Origin: an uncultured Collinsella sp.
GTDB lineage: Bacteria > Actinomycetota > Coriobacteriia > Coriobacteriales > Coriobacteriaceae
Length of the DNA: 15,477 bases
Assembly (NCBI GenBank): GCA_902478365.1
Contig: CABSKX010000051.1
Coordinates: 1-15,477, forward strand
Direction: 5' to 3'
The notes under the pieces are model-generated. The model was not told where the DNA came from, did not search any database, and saw only the letters and a list, made by a program, of their open reading frames with translations. The position numbers and the translations under genes were made by a program. This document shows, piece by piece, positions 7,596 to 14,434 of this stretch (its first letter is position 1; every line of letters begins with the position of its first letter).

Positions 7596-7937
7596 ATGGA
7601 TTACATCCGCGCAATCGAGCGTCAGCAGATCCGCGAGGACATCCCGCAGGTCCGCGTTGCCGACAACGTCAAGGTTCACTACCGCATTAAGGAAGGCGAC
7701 CGCGAGCGCATCCAGGTTTTCCAGGGTGACGTCATCCGCATGGCCGGCGCCGGTGCCCGTGAGACCTTCACCGTCCGCAAGATTTCCTTCGGTGTCGGTG
7801 TTGAGCGTACCTTCCCGCTTCACAGCCCCAAGATCGCCAAGCTCGAGGTCGTCCGTCATGGTCGCGTCCGTCGCGCCAAGCTGTACTACCTCCGCGACAA
7901 GGTGGGCAAGGCTGCTCGCATCCCCGAGAAGCGCTAA
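7596..7937 (+). CDS. rplS: Ribosomal protein bL19
   Basis: This is a large-subunit protein at the 30S-50S interface. The 113-residue product has normal L19 length and runs MDYIRAIERQQ, VRVADNVKVHYRIKEGDRERIQ, FQGDVI, then GVGVERTFPLHSP and the basic C-terminus RHGRVRRAKLYYLR, all standard L19 landmarks. The ATG at 7596 is preferred over an in-frame TTG at 7590, because AAGGA at 7584-7588 stands 7 nt before the ATG and the family starts at this Met. The gene has its own promoter upstream and a strong terminator downstream, so it appears to be a single-gene transcript rather than part of the rpsP-rimM-trmD-rplS operon found in many bacteria. Codon choice is strongly biased toward C- or G-ending codons, as expected for high expression. 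Confidence 0.98.
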   Translation: MDYIRAIERQQIREDIPQVRVADNVKVHYRIKEGDRERIQVFQGDVIRMAGAGARETFTVRKISFGVGVERTFPLHSPKIAKLEVVRHGRVRRAKLYYLRDKVGKAARIPEKR

Positions 7938-7952
7938 GAAGATCGCAGCGTC

Positions 7953-8001
7953 TGTCCACTCGTTTGGACAAAAGGGTCACCTTCGGGTGGCCCTTCTTTT
8001 T
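7953..8001 (+). terminator. Tandem hairpin terminator after rplS
   Basis: The first hairpin is TGTCCA/TGGACA (7953-7958 with 7965-7970). The second, directly after it, has a 10-bp stem AAGGGTCACC/GGTGGCCCTT (7972-7981 with 7986-7995, one G-T wobble), a UUCG tetraloop and then CTTTTT. The second is a textbook intrinsic terminator. It ends 29 bp before the rnhB start. Confidence 0.93.
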
Positions 8002-8030
8002 ATCTGATTTGCATGCAAGGAGGCCCCGAT

Positions 8031-8819
8031 ATGGCCAACATGACGAGCTCGGTTTCGGCATCGCAGGTTGCCGGCGAGCTGGCGAGCGCCACGTTTGAGG
8101 AGATCCCCGCCCTCGTGGAGCATTATCGTGAGGATCCGCGCCAGCAAGTGATCAAGGCTTGCGAGCGCGCCCTTAAGCGCCATGCCAAGGAACTTGCCGA
8201 GCGCGAGCGCGTCAACGGTATGTACGAGCTGATGCACGAGCTCGGTGGGGATGGCGTGGTCGTGGGTGTCGACGAGGTGGGTCGCGGCTCGGTGGCCGGT
8301 CCTCTGACGGTGTGCGCCGTGTGCCTTCCCATGGAACCGCGCGTCTGGGGCATCAATGATTCCAAAAAGCTCACGCCGGCGCGCCGCGAGCTGCTTTCGG
8401 TGAAGATTGCCGAGGTCGCGACGGCGATTGGTTTTTGCCATATCGCGCCTGCGGATATCGATGATATTGGCATGGCCCGCGCCATCCGCGCTGCCGTCGC
8501 GGGCGCCGTGGCCGATACGGGACTCGAGCCCGATTGCGTGCTTATGGACGGTAACCCCTTGGGCGCCGTTCCCAACGAGCGCGACGTGGTGAAGGGCGAT
8601 GCCAAAATCGCCTGTATCGCCGCGGCGTCCATCATGGCCAAGGTCACGCGTGACGAGATGATGGTCGAGTACGACGCCGAGTACCCCGAGTATCATTTGG
8701 CCGAGTCGAAGGGCTACGCAAGCCCCGAGCACATCGAGGCCATTCGCAAACATGGACTTTGTCCGCTGCATCGTGTGAGCTTTTGCGGAAACTTTCTGCA
8801 GACTGAGCGTCTTTTCTAG
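8031..8819 (+). CDS. rnhB: Ribonuclease HII
   Basis: Removes misincorporated ribonucleotides and cleaves the RNA strand of RNA-DNA hybrids. The 262-residue product has the metal-binding carboxylates of the family: Asp81 and Glu82 in GVDEVGRGSVAGPL, Asp173 in LMDGNPL and Asp208 in KVTRDEMM. INDSKKLTPARR, the Gly-Asp-Ala-Lys motif at 189-192 and YHLAESKGYAS are also conserved. The first 70 residues are a helical, charged extension like that of the Bacillus enzyme, absent from the shorter E. coli protein. The start at 8031 is chosen because AAGGAGG (8017-8023) stands 7 nt before it; the in-frame ATG at 8013 overlaps that ribosome site. The gene lies between two intrinsic terminators, so it needs its own promoter or read-through from rplS; no clear promoter boxes fit in the 29-bp gap. 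Confidence 0.97.
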   Translation: MANMTSSVSASQVAGELASATFEEIPALVEHYREDPRQQVIKACERALKRHAKELAERERVNGMYELMHELGGDGVVVGVDEVGRGSVAGPLTVCAVCLPMEPRVWGINDSKKLTPARRELLSVKIAEVATAIGFCHIAPADIDDIGMARAIRAAVAGAVADTGLEPDCVLMDGNPLGAVPNERDVVKGDAKIACIAAASIMAKVTRDEMMVEYDAEYPEYHLAESKGYASPEHIEAIRKHGLCPLHRVSFCGNFLQTERLF

Positions 8820-8868
8820 GTCAATTGTGGAGACAGGGACCTCTGGCGTTTTATAAACCTGCTGGTAG

Positions 8869-8910
8869 CGGGCCGTGTGCAACGTGATTGTTGCGTACGG
8901 TCCGTTTTTT
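8869..8910 (+). terminator. Intrinsic terminator after rnhB
   Basis: A continuous 15-bp stem (8869-8883 with 8890-8904, three G-T wobbles) encloses the 6-nt loop GTGATT and is followed by six Ts (8905-8910). This is a strong rho-independent terminator, 50 bp past the rnhB stop. Confidence 0.93.
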
Positions 8911-8950
8911 GTCGGCATTTGGTCAGCTATTGGTTTGCTTCCGGTACTTA

Positions 8951-9003
8951 CCCGCATGAAAGGTGCCCTCATCATCGGGGCAATGCAGTGTGCGGGAAAG
9001 GAG
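8951..9003 (+). promoter_or_regulatory. Nested stem structure in the yraN leader, ending at the SD
   Basis: CCCGCA (8951-8956) pairs with TGCGGG (8991-8996), enclosing an inner stem TGCCC/GGGCA (8964-8968 with 8978-8982). The outer 3' arm abuts the AAAGGAG ribosome site (8997-9003) of yraN, so folding could affect initiation for the whole yraN-comM-dprA run. It matches no riboswitch class I know. The promoter for this run should lie between 8911 and about 8950, but I see no convincing boxes. Confidence 0.35.
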
Positions 9004-9008
9004 ACCCC

Positions 9009-9494
9009 ATGTGTGCCGCAAGCAAAAAGAGCAAGACGCAGCAACTCAAGGAGCGCTGGGAAGACGGCGAGCTCGACTGCGGGGCGATTACGCCCGAGTT
9101 TATCAAGGGGCTCAGTCCCCGCGAGCTCGGCATGCTGGGCGAGCTGATCACCATCGATTACTTTAACGAGCGTGGATACACCTTGTTGGAGCAGGGCTAT
9201 CGTTGCATTGAGGGTGAAGCCGATCTGGTGCTGCTCGATGAGCTCGACGATGTCGTTGTGATGGCCGAGGTCAAGACGAGACGCGTCGCCCTGGATTGCA
9301 CCACGCGGGTCTTTCCCGAGGAGGCCGTGGACGCCCAAAAGCAGCGTCGGTATCGCCGTATCGCAAGTTGCTATCTCATGGAGCATTATCCGCTCAGGTC
9401 GATTCGCTTCGATGCCGTGGGCGTCACCATCCGCGGTGGGCATGTCGCCGAGATCGAGCATCAGTACAATGCGTTCGATTGGCAGGTGTCGTGA
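9009..9494 (+). CDS. yraN: YraN/UPF0102 family endonuclease-like protein
   Basis: A small cytoplasmic protein with a predicted restriction-endonuclease-like (PD-D/ExK) fold; the cellular role of the family is not settled. The 161-residue product has the family core LGMLGELITIDYF (40-52), GYRCIEGEADLVLL (63-76) and MAEVKTR (85-91), followed by PEEAVDAQKQRR and RFDAVGVT. Glu70, Asp72, Glu87 and Lys89 make up the nuclease-type motif. The first 40 residues are a charged extension that most UPF0102 proteins lack. The ATG at 9009 has AAAGGAG (8997-9003) 5 nt upstream; more upstream in-frame codons exist but encode no family sequence and cross the terminator. Its TGA overlaps the comM ATG by one base, so the two are translationally coupled. 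In many genomes the family lies beside rnhB and comM/dprA, as here. Confidence 0.93.
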   Translation: MCAASKKSKTQQLKERWEDGELDCGAITPEFIKGLSPRELGMLGELITIDYFNERGYTLLEQGYRCIEGEADLVLLDELDDVVVMAEVKTRRVALDCTTRVFPEEAVDAQKQRRYRRIASCYLMEHYPLRSIRFDAVGVTIRGGHVAEIEHQYNAFDWQVS

Positions 9495-11017
9495 TGGCGT
9501 TCGAGACGTTTGCCGTGCATGCGGCCTGCATCCGCGGCGTTGAGGCAATTCCCGTTACCGTCGAGGTCTCGCTTGCCGGTGGCGTTCCGGGCATCCAGAT
9601 GCTCGGCATTCCGAGTATGGAGGTGATGGAGTCGCGCGGGCGTATCCGGTGCGCCATGCGCTCGGCCGGCTTCGAGATCCCTCGGTCTGGCATTACCGTC
9701 AACCTGGCACCTGGCGATATCCGCAAAACTGGCAGCGGTTTTGACCTGCCGATTGCTATCGCGGTTCTGGCGGCCGATGGGCAGATTCCCCGTGACAACC
9801 TCGATCGTTGCCTTATCGCAGGAGAGCTTGGCCTGGACGGCACGGTGCTACCCGTCAAGGGCGAGGTGGCGTTTCAGCTGTTGGCGCGCGATATGGGGCT
9901 TTCCTTTATCGCCGGTAGGTCCGATCAGCATGTCCCGCTTGCGGGCGTTGACTGCGGGTTTATCGACCACCTATCTCAGCTTGCCCATGGCATGGGGGAT
10001 GCCGCACGGCATTACCTGGATTCTGAAGTGCTCGAGGCGACCTTTGAGCCCGAGCTCGATTATGCCGACGTGCTGGGGCAGGAGGTCGCCAAACGTGGCA
10101 TGGCGCTTGCGGCCGCCGGCGAGCTCGGCTTGCTCATGATCGGTTCGCCCGGTTCGGGCAAGACCATGCTTGCGCGGCGCATGACCGGCATCCTGCCCGA
10201 GCTTTCTCTCGAGGATCAGCAAGAGGCGCTGTGCATCCATTCGGTCTTGGGCGAGAACATCGATGGACTGCTTGCGGGGCATCGCCCCTTCCGCAGTCCG
10301 CATCACAGTATTTCGACCGCGGGACTTATCGGCGGCGGGCGTCCGGTGCATCCGGGCGAAATTAGCTTGGCTCATGGCGGCGTGCTCTTTTTGGACGAGC
10401 TCGCCGAGTTTCCCACCGGCGTGCTGCAGACGCTGCGTCAGCCCATCGAGCGCGGGTACGTGAGGATCGTGCGCGTTGACGGGGCCTTTACGTTTCCGTC
10501 GCGCTTTCAGCTGCTGGCCGCGAGCAATCCCTGCCCCTGCGGGTTTTTGGGCGATCGCGAAGTGCCGTGTCGCTGCTCGGCGGCGATGGTCGAGCGCTAT
10601 CGGGGCAAGTTGCGCGGTCCCTTGGCTGATCGCATCGACATGATGATCGACGTGACCCGCCCCGATCCCCAGGTGATCATTGAGGGCGCGGAGGGTATGT
10701 CATCGGCCGAGCTGCGCGATTACGTCGTGCGTGGGCGCGCCTTTCGCGCCTGGCGTGAATCCCGTATGGACGATGCGGACACCGAGGCCGAGGAAGATGA
10801 GTCGCGGTCCATTGACGGCGTCGTTTCGACCTTTGGGCTTGATGAGGCTGCCGAGAAATGCGTGCTCGGCCTGTCGAAGCGCACACATCTCACGGGGCGC
10901 GGCATCGTGCGCCTGGTACGCATCGCACGCACGATCGCCGATGTTGCCGAAAGCGAACGGGTATCGCAGGATCACGTGCTCGAGGCGGCGATGTACCAAG
11001 GAAGGAGGGACCAATGA
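9494..11017 (+). CDS. comM: ComM-like AAA+ ATPase (YifB / Mg-chelatase subunit ChlI-like)
   Basis: ComM is a hexameric AAA+ helicase that promotes branch migration during integration of transforming DNA; despite older names it is not a magnesium chelatase. The 507-residue product has normal ComM length. The N-terminal S5/Lon-like domain includes EVSLAGGVPGIQMLG and SGSGFDLPIA-type sequence (GSGFDLPIAIAVL), followed by GELGLDGTVLPVKG. The ATPase domain has Walker A GSPGSGKT (217-224), RPFRSPHHS, and Walker B VLFLDE (297-302). A four-cysteine cluster, Cys347, Cys349, Cys359 and Cys361, matches the family's NPCPCG...CxC element, and a C-terminal Mg-chelatase domain follows. The start is fixed by the one-base overlap with the yraN stop. 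Its own SD is weak (AGG), so translation probably depends on yraN. dprA follows with a four-base overlap. Confidence 0.95.
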   Translation: MAFETFAVHAACIRGVEAIPVTVEVSLAGGVPGIQMLGIPSMEVMESRGRIRCAMRSAGFEIPRSGITVNLAPGDIRKTGSGFDLPIAIAVLAADGQIPRDNLDRCLIAGELGLDGTVLPVKGEVAFQLLARDMGLSFIAGRSDQHVPLAGVDCGFIDHLSQLAHGMGDAARHYLDSEVLEATFEPELDYADVLGQEVAKRGMALAAAGELGLLMIGSPGSGKTMLARRMTGILPELSLEDQQEALCIHSVLGENIDGLLAGHRPFRSPHHSISTAGLIGGGRPVHPGEISLAHGGVLFLDELAEFPTGVLQTLRQPIERGYVRIVRVDGAFTFPSRFQLLAASNPCPCGFLGDREVPCRCSAAMVERYRGKLRGPLADRIDMMIDVTRPDPQVIIEGAEGMSSAELRDYVVRGRAFRAWRESRMDDADTEAEEDESRSIDGVVSTFGLDEAAEKCVLGLSKRTHLTGRGIVRLVRIARTIADVAESERVSQDHVLEAAMYQGRRDQ

Positions 11018-11949
11018 TGGCCGAGGGGACCTTCGAGCTGCATCCAGGTGATGCGTTGTTTCCCGAGACCGTTTTGGAGCTCCCGGATGTACCCCAGACG
11101 CTCTATGTGCGCGGTAACGCCGAGGTGCTTTCGACGCCTGCGCTCTCCATCATCGGTGCACGCAAGGCATCGCCGTATGGTCTCGCCGTGGCAGAACTTG
11201 CGGCCAAGGTGGCGGTTGAGGCGGGAGTGACGGTGGTCTCGGGCGGTGCGGTCGGCTGCGACCAGGCGTCGGGTTGGGCTGCGGTCAACGCCGGGGGTAA
11301 GCACGTCGTGGTGCTGGGGACCGGCGCCGATGTTGTCTATCCGCGCTCGAGCGCCGGCCTCATCACGCGCACGCTCGATACGGGCGGCGCGGTCGTTTCG
11401 ATTTCGCCGTGGGGTATGGGACCGCGTAAGTTCGCCTTTCCGCGGCGCAATCGCGTAATCGCCGCCTTGTCGCAGGCGCTCTTTGTTTCCGAGGCGGGCA
11501 TGCCCTCGGGTACGTTCTCCACGGCGGAGGCCGCTATGGACTTGGGGCGAGAGCTCCTTGCGGTGCCGGGCTCCATCCTTTCGCCCGAGTCGCGCGGGAC
11601 CAACTATCTCATCGCGAACGGAGCCTGCTGCATCATCGATGAGGAATCAATCGAGATAACCATCTCGCGCATCTACGGCACGCTGCGCTACTCGCGTCCC
11701 GATGCACCTGGCATTGCCGATCTGGACCCAACACAGCAGACCGTGATGCACGCGCTTATCGCCTCGCCGCTCAAGGTCGACGACATTGCCGCGCTCGTCT
11801 CGCTTGATGCTGTCGGCGTGCTCAAGCTCTTGGGCTCGCTCGAGCTCGAGGGTCTTATCGAGCGCATGATGGATGGAAGGTATGCGCCCTCAAAGTTTGC
11901 GCTTCACGCCCAGACGCCCTTCGGTCACAATGGAAAGCGTGTCAATTAG
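11014..11949 (+). CDS. dprA: DNA-processing protein DprA/Smf
   Basis: Binds incoming single-stranded DNA during natural transformation and loads RecA on it. The 311-residue product has the Rossmann-like core: IIGARKASPYG (46-56), VVSGGAVGCDQAS (74-86), VVVLGTGADVVYP (98-110), then RRNRVIAALSQALFVSEA (144-161) and AVPGSILSPESRGTNYLI (183-200). A short winged-helix segment (250-290, SPLKVDDIAALVSLDAVGVLKLLG) ends the protein; the SAM domain found at the N-terminus of some DprA proteins is missing. Two ATGs in tandem (11014 and 11017) both fit the strong AAGGAGG at 11002-11008. The first is taken because it gives the usual ATGA overlap with the comM stop; the second would shorten the protein by one residue. 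Together with comM it suggests a capacity to process imported DNA, though no uptake machinery is in the window. Confidence 0.96.
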   Translation: MMAEGTFELHPGDALFPETVLELPDVPQTLYVRGNAEVLSTPALSIIGARKASPYGLAVAELAAKVAVEAGVTVVSGGAVGCDQASGWAAVNAGGKHVVVLGTGADVVYPRSSAGLITRTLDTGGAVVSISPWGMGPRKFAFPRRNRVIAALSQALFVSEAGMPSGTFSTAEAAMDLGRELLAVPGSILSPESRGTNYLIANGACCIIDEESIEITISRIYGTLRYSRPDAPGIADLDPTQQTVMHALIASPLKVDDIAALVSLDAVGVLKLLGSLELEGLIERMMDGRYAPSKFALHAQTPFGHNGKRVN

Positions 11950-11963
11950 AAAGGTGTTTGCAG

Positions 11964-13301
11964 ATGCAGTTCGATCAGGTGACGGTTATCGGTGGCGGTC
12001 TGGCGGGTTCGGAATGTGCGATCCAGCTGGCAGATCGCGGGTTTGCCGTAAAGCTGTGCGAGATGCGCCCCCAGGTGAGCTCTCCGGCCCACCATACCGA
12101 CCACCTGGCCGAGCTCGTCTGCTCAAATTCGTTTAAGTCAACCCGTCCGGACTCTGCTGCGGGCTTGTTAAAGGCCGAGCTCGAGCGTATGGGTTCGGTT
12201 CTGCTCGATTGCGCCCATCGTGCGGCCGTTCCCGCTGGCGGTGCCCTGGCGGTCGACCGCGTCAAGTTTTCCGGGCTTGTTGAGGCCGAGGTTGCCTCCC
12301 GACCCAATATCGAGGTTGTGCACGGCGAGGTCACGCAGATTCCCGAGGGCCACGTGGTCATTGCCGCGGGCCCGCTGTGTTCTCCGGCATTGAGCGAAGA
12401 GGTCATGAAGCTCGTCGGTGGCGACGCCTTGGCGTTCTTTGACGCTGCCGCGCCAATCGTCGATGCCTCCACACTCGATATGGACGTGCTGTTCTCGCAG
12501 TCGCGCTATGAGGAGCAGGGGAGCGGCGACTATCTCAACGCTCCGCTCAACAAGGAGGAGTACGAGGCCTTTATCGAGGCACTCACAACCGCCGATCGCG
12601 TGGTGCTCAAGGACTTTGAGGGTGGTGACCTGTTCCAGGCCTGTCAGCCTGCCGAGGAAGTCGCCCGCACTGGCAAGGATGCCATCCGCTTTGGCGCCAT
12701 GAAGCCCGTCGGCCTCACCGACCCGCGTACCGGACGTCGCCCTTGGGCGGCGATTCAGCTGCGCGCCGAGAACAAGGAGAAGACCGCCTACAACCTGGTG
12801 GGCTTCCAGACCAACCTGACCTTTGGCGAACAAAAGCGTGTCTTCCATATGGTTCCCGGTCTGGAGAATGCCGAGTTCTTCCGTTATGGCGTCATGCACC
12901 GCAATACTTTTGTCGATGCGCCGCACGTTCTTGACGGCACCTTTGCCGTGCCTGGCACGGGTGTGCGCCTCGCCGGTCAGATCACCGGCACCGAAGGCTA
13001 TATGGAGGCCGTGGCGACCGGTCTGCTCGCTGCGCTCAACACCTATGCCGAGGCCATCTGTGCGGCTCCTGTTGAGCTTCCTCGCGTGGGTGCCCTGGGC
13101 GCGCTCGTGGGCTATGCGACCGATCCGGCAACGGTGGGCTATCAGCCCATGCACGTTAACTTTGGCTTGGTGCCACCGCTCGAGGACGGCAAGCGCCGCA
13201 GTAAACGCGACCGCTACCAGGCATATGCGGATCGCGCGCTCGGGGCCCTCGATGCCTACTTGGCCACGCGTTCCGACTTGTTTGGGGGCGACCGGTCATA
13301 G
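11964..13301 (+). CDS. trmFO: tRNA (uracil-54-C5) methyltransferase, folate/FAD-dependent
   Basis: Makes 5-methyluridine at position 54 of the T-loop in tRNA, using methylene-tetrahydrofolate and reduced FAD rather than S-adenosylmethionine. The 445-residue product starts with the FAD-binding stretch VTVIGGGLAGSECA (7-20). It has CEMRPQ (32-37) and AELVCSNSFKS (49-59) with Cys53, and FQACQPAEEVARTGKDAIRF with Cys227; these match the two functional cysteines of the Bacillus enzyme (53 and 226). AMKPVGL, the NLVGFQTNLTFGEQKR stretch and MHRNTF are also conserved. The ATG at 11964 is chosen over an in-frame TTG at 11958 because AAAGG (11950-11954) suits it and the family starts right before the FAD motif. 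It follows dprA by 14 bp. Its TAG stop (13299-13301) overlaps the position where the next gene must start. Confidence 0.96.
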   Translation: MQFDQVTVIGGGLAGSECAIQLADRGFAVKLCEMRPQVSSPAHHTDHLAELVCSNSFKSTRPDSAAGLLKAELERMGSVLLDCAHRAAVPAGGALAVDRVKFSGLVEAEVASRPNIEVVHGEVTQIPEGHVVIAAGPLCSPALSEEVMKLVGGDALAFFDAAAPIVDASTLDMDVLFSQSRYEEQGSGDYLNAPLNKEEYEAFIEALTTADRVVLKDFEGGDLFQACQPAEEVARTGKDAIRFGAMKPVGLTDPRTGRRPWAAIQLRAENKEKTAYNLVGFQTNLTFGEQKRVFHMVPGLENAEFFRYGVMHRNTFVDAPHVLDGTFAVPGTGVRLAGQITGTEGYMEAVATGLLAALNTYAEAICAAPVELPRVGALGALVGYATDPATVGYQPMHVNFGLVPPLEDGKRRSKRDRYQAYADRALGALDAYLATRSDLFGGDRS

Positions 13302-14218
13302 CCTTTGACCTGTACGATACCGTCGACTCGTTTATCGCCTACATCGCACGTGTCGAGGGGCTCTCTCCCAATACGGTGACTGCCTATGGATCGCGGTTGG
13401 AGCGCTTTGCTGCCTGGTGCGAGCGTACGGGTGTCGATGCGCGTATGGCCGATGTGCGTACCGTCCGTGCGTATTTGGCCGAGTTTTCGCGCGAGCAGGT
13501 GGCGCCTCGCACCATTGCCGCGCATTTGTCGGCTATTCGGTCGCTCTATCGTTGGATGGCTGCCGAGGGGATTGTCGAGGGCGATGCGGTCTCGGCGATC
13601 GCGTCGCCCAAGCTGCCGCGCGACCTGCCCGGTGTGCTGACGACCCAACAGGTCGAGGCGCTGCTCAAGACGCCTGATACCTCGACGCCCGCGGGACTGC
13701 GCGATGCGGCGATGCTCGAGCTGCTCTATGCCTCGGGCGCCCGCATCTCAGAGCTTTCGGCGCTCAATGTGGAATCCGTCTCATGGTCCGAGCGCACGCT
13801 GCGGCTATGGGGCAAAGGCAGCAAGGAACGTATCGTGCCTCTGTACCATCGGGCGCTCGAGGCGACGCGCACCTATGTCGAGGAGGGGAGACCGGAGCTG
13901 CTCGCCCAGGCAAAGCACCGCGACACCGCAGCCGGTCTGCATCCGCTGTTTATTTCTGCGCGCGGTAATCGCATGAGTGCCGCTATGCTCAGGCGACGGT
14001 TCCATATGCTGGCGACGTGCGCCGGCATTCCGGCCGACATCGCGCCTCATGCGATGCGTCATACGTTTGCGACCGATCTGCTTGAGGGCGGCGCGGATCT
14101 GCGTTCGGTTCAAGAGCTGCTGGGGCATGCGAGCCTGTCCACGACTCAAATCTACACGCATCTTACGCCCGATCGGCTTAAGCGCGCCGTGACCCAGGCC
14201 CATCCCCGGGGCGAGTAG
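13298..14218 (+). CDS. xerC: Tyrosine recombinase XerC/XerD (no canonical start codon; GTG at 13376 is the first)
   Basis: Xer recombinases resolve chromosome dimers at dif near the end of replication. The catalytic set is complete, numbered from 13298: Arg149 (ASGARISEL), Lys173 (GKGSKERIVPL), His251 and Arg254 (PHAMRHTFAT), His277 (LLGHASLSTTQ) and Tyr286 (QIYTH). The first in-frame ATG, GTG or TTG is the GTG at 13376, but that would cut into the core-binding domain: clear family sequence (FIAYIARVEGLSPNTVTAY) lies before and across it. Beginning at the AUA at 13298 gives 306 residues and places Arg and Lys within one of E. coli XerD positions 148 and 172. A GGGGG run at 13284-13288 could serve as SD. 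AUA is a very rare start; CTG at 13310 and a base error are alternatives. The XerC name rests on its place after trmFO, as in Bacillus, and on the LRSVQELLGH stretch. Identity is secure, start uncertain. Confidence 0.9.
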   Translation: MAFDLYDTVDSFIAYIARVEGLSPNTVTAYGSRLERFAAWCERTGVDARMADVRTVRAYLAEFSREQVAPRTIAAHLSAIRSLYRWMAAEGIVEGDAVSAIASPKLPRDLPGVLTTQQVEALLKTPDTSTPAGLRDAAMLELLYASGARISELSALNVESVSWSERTLRLWGKGSKERIVPLYHRALEATRTYVEEGRPELLAQAKHRDTAAGLHPLFISARGNRMSAAMLRRRFHMLATCAGIPADIAPHAMRHTFATDLLEGGADLRSVQELLGHASLSTTQIYTHLTPDRLKRAVTQAHPRGE

Positions 14219-14264
14219 GCTGGGCGGCTCGCGTTGCGCTTAGGTGTGTGGTTTTGATTGCGGG

Positions 14265-14293
14265 TTGGCAGGAAGAGGTAATCCTGCTATCAT
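14265..14293 (+). promoter_or_regulatory. rpsB promoter with extended -10
   Basis: TTGGCA (14265-14270) and TATCAT (14288-14293) are separated by exactly 17 bp, and a TGC (14285-14287) directly before the -10 makes it an extended -10 promoter. Transcription would begin near 14300, leaving a leader of about 135 nt before rpsB. This is the best promoter in the window and fits a highly expressed ribosomal operon. Confidence 0.85.
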
Positions 14294-14299
14294 TCATCG

Positions 14300-14420
14300 G
14301 GTTGCTTCACGGCAACAGGTTTTTATCACGCACGCGCGGCTACTTCATACCGTGGTGCCCGGGCTTTGGTAGCACATGTCCGGGTTGGTTTTGGAGGATG
14401 ACCCCGCGCGGAGGCAAACC
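14300..14420 (+). promoter_or_regulatory. Structured rpsB leader, possible S2 autoregulatory element
   Basis: Hairpin GTTGC/GCAAC (14301-14305 with 14312-14316) is followed by AGGTTTTT, a weak attenuator-like layout. A GC-only long-range pairing, GCGCGG (14334-14339) with CCGCGC (14404-14409), encloses two mutually exclusive inner stems: GTGC/GCAC (14355-14358 with 14372-14375) and CCCGG/CCGGG (14358-14362 with 14380-14384). S2 is known to repress its own rpsB-tsf operon through the leader in E. coli; that this leader does the same is inference. The rest of the 216-bp gap, between xer and the promoter, shows nothing else. Confidence 0.4.
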
Positions 14421-14434
14421 ACAGGAGGTTTAAC

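Noticed and set aside
8877..9011. Longer yraN start at 8877
   Set aside because: It would start inside the rnhB terminator stem and add 44 residues with no family similarity; the ATG at 9009 has a good SD.
7977..9548. 523-codon minus-strand open frame across rnhB and yraN
   Set aside because: It runs across two solid plus-strand genes and a clear plus-strand terminator, with no recognisable protein content.
14398..14433. Upstream small frame MTPRGGKPQEV ending one base before the rpsB ATG
   Set aside because: The GGAGG before its ATG has zero spacing and could not position a ribosome there; the frame may be chance, since it overlaps the real rpsB SD.
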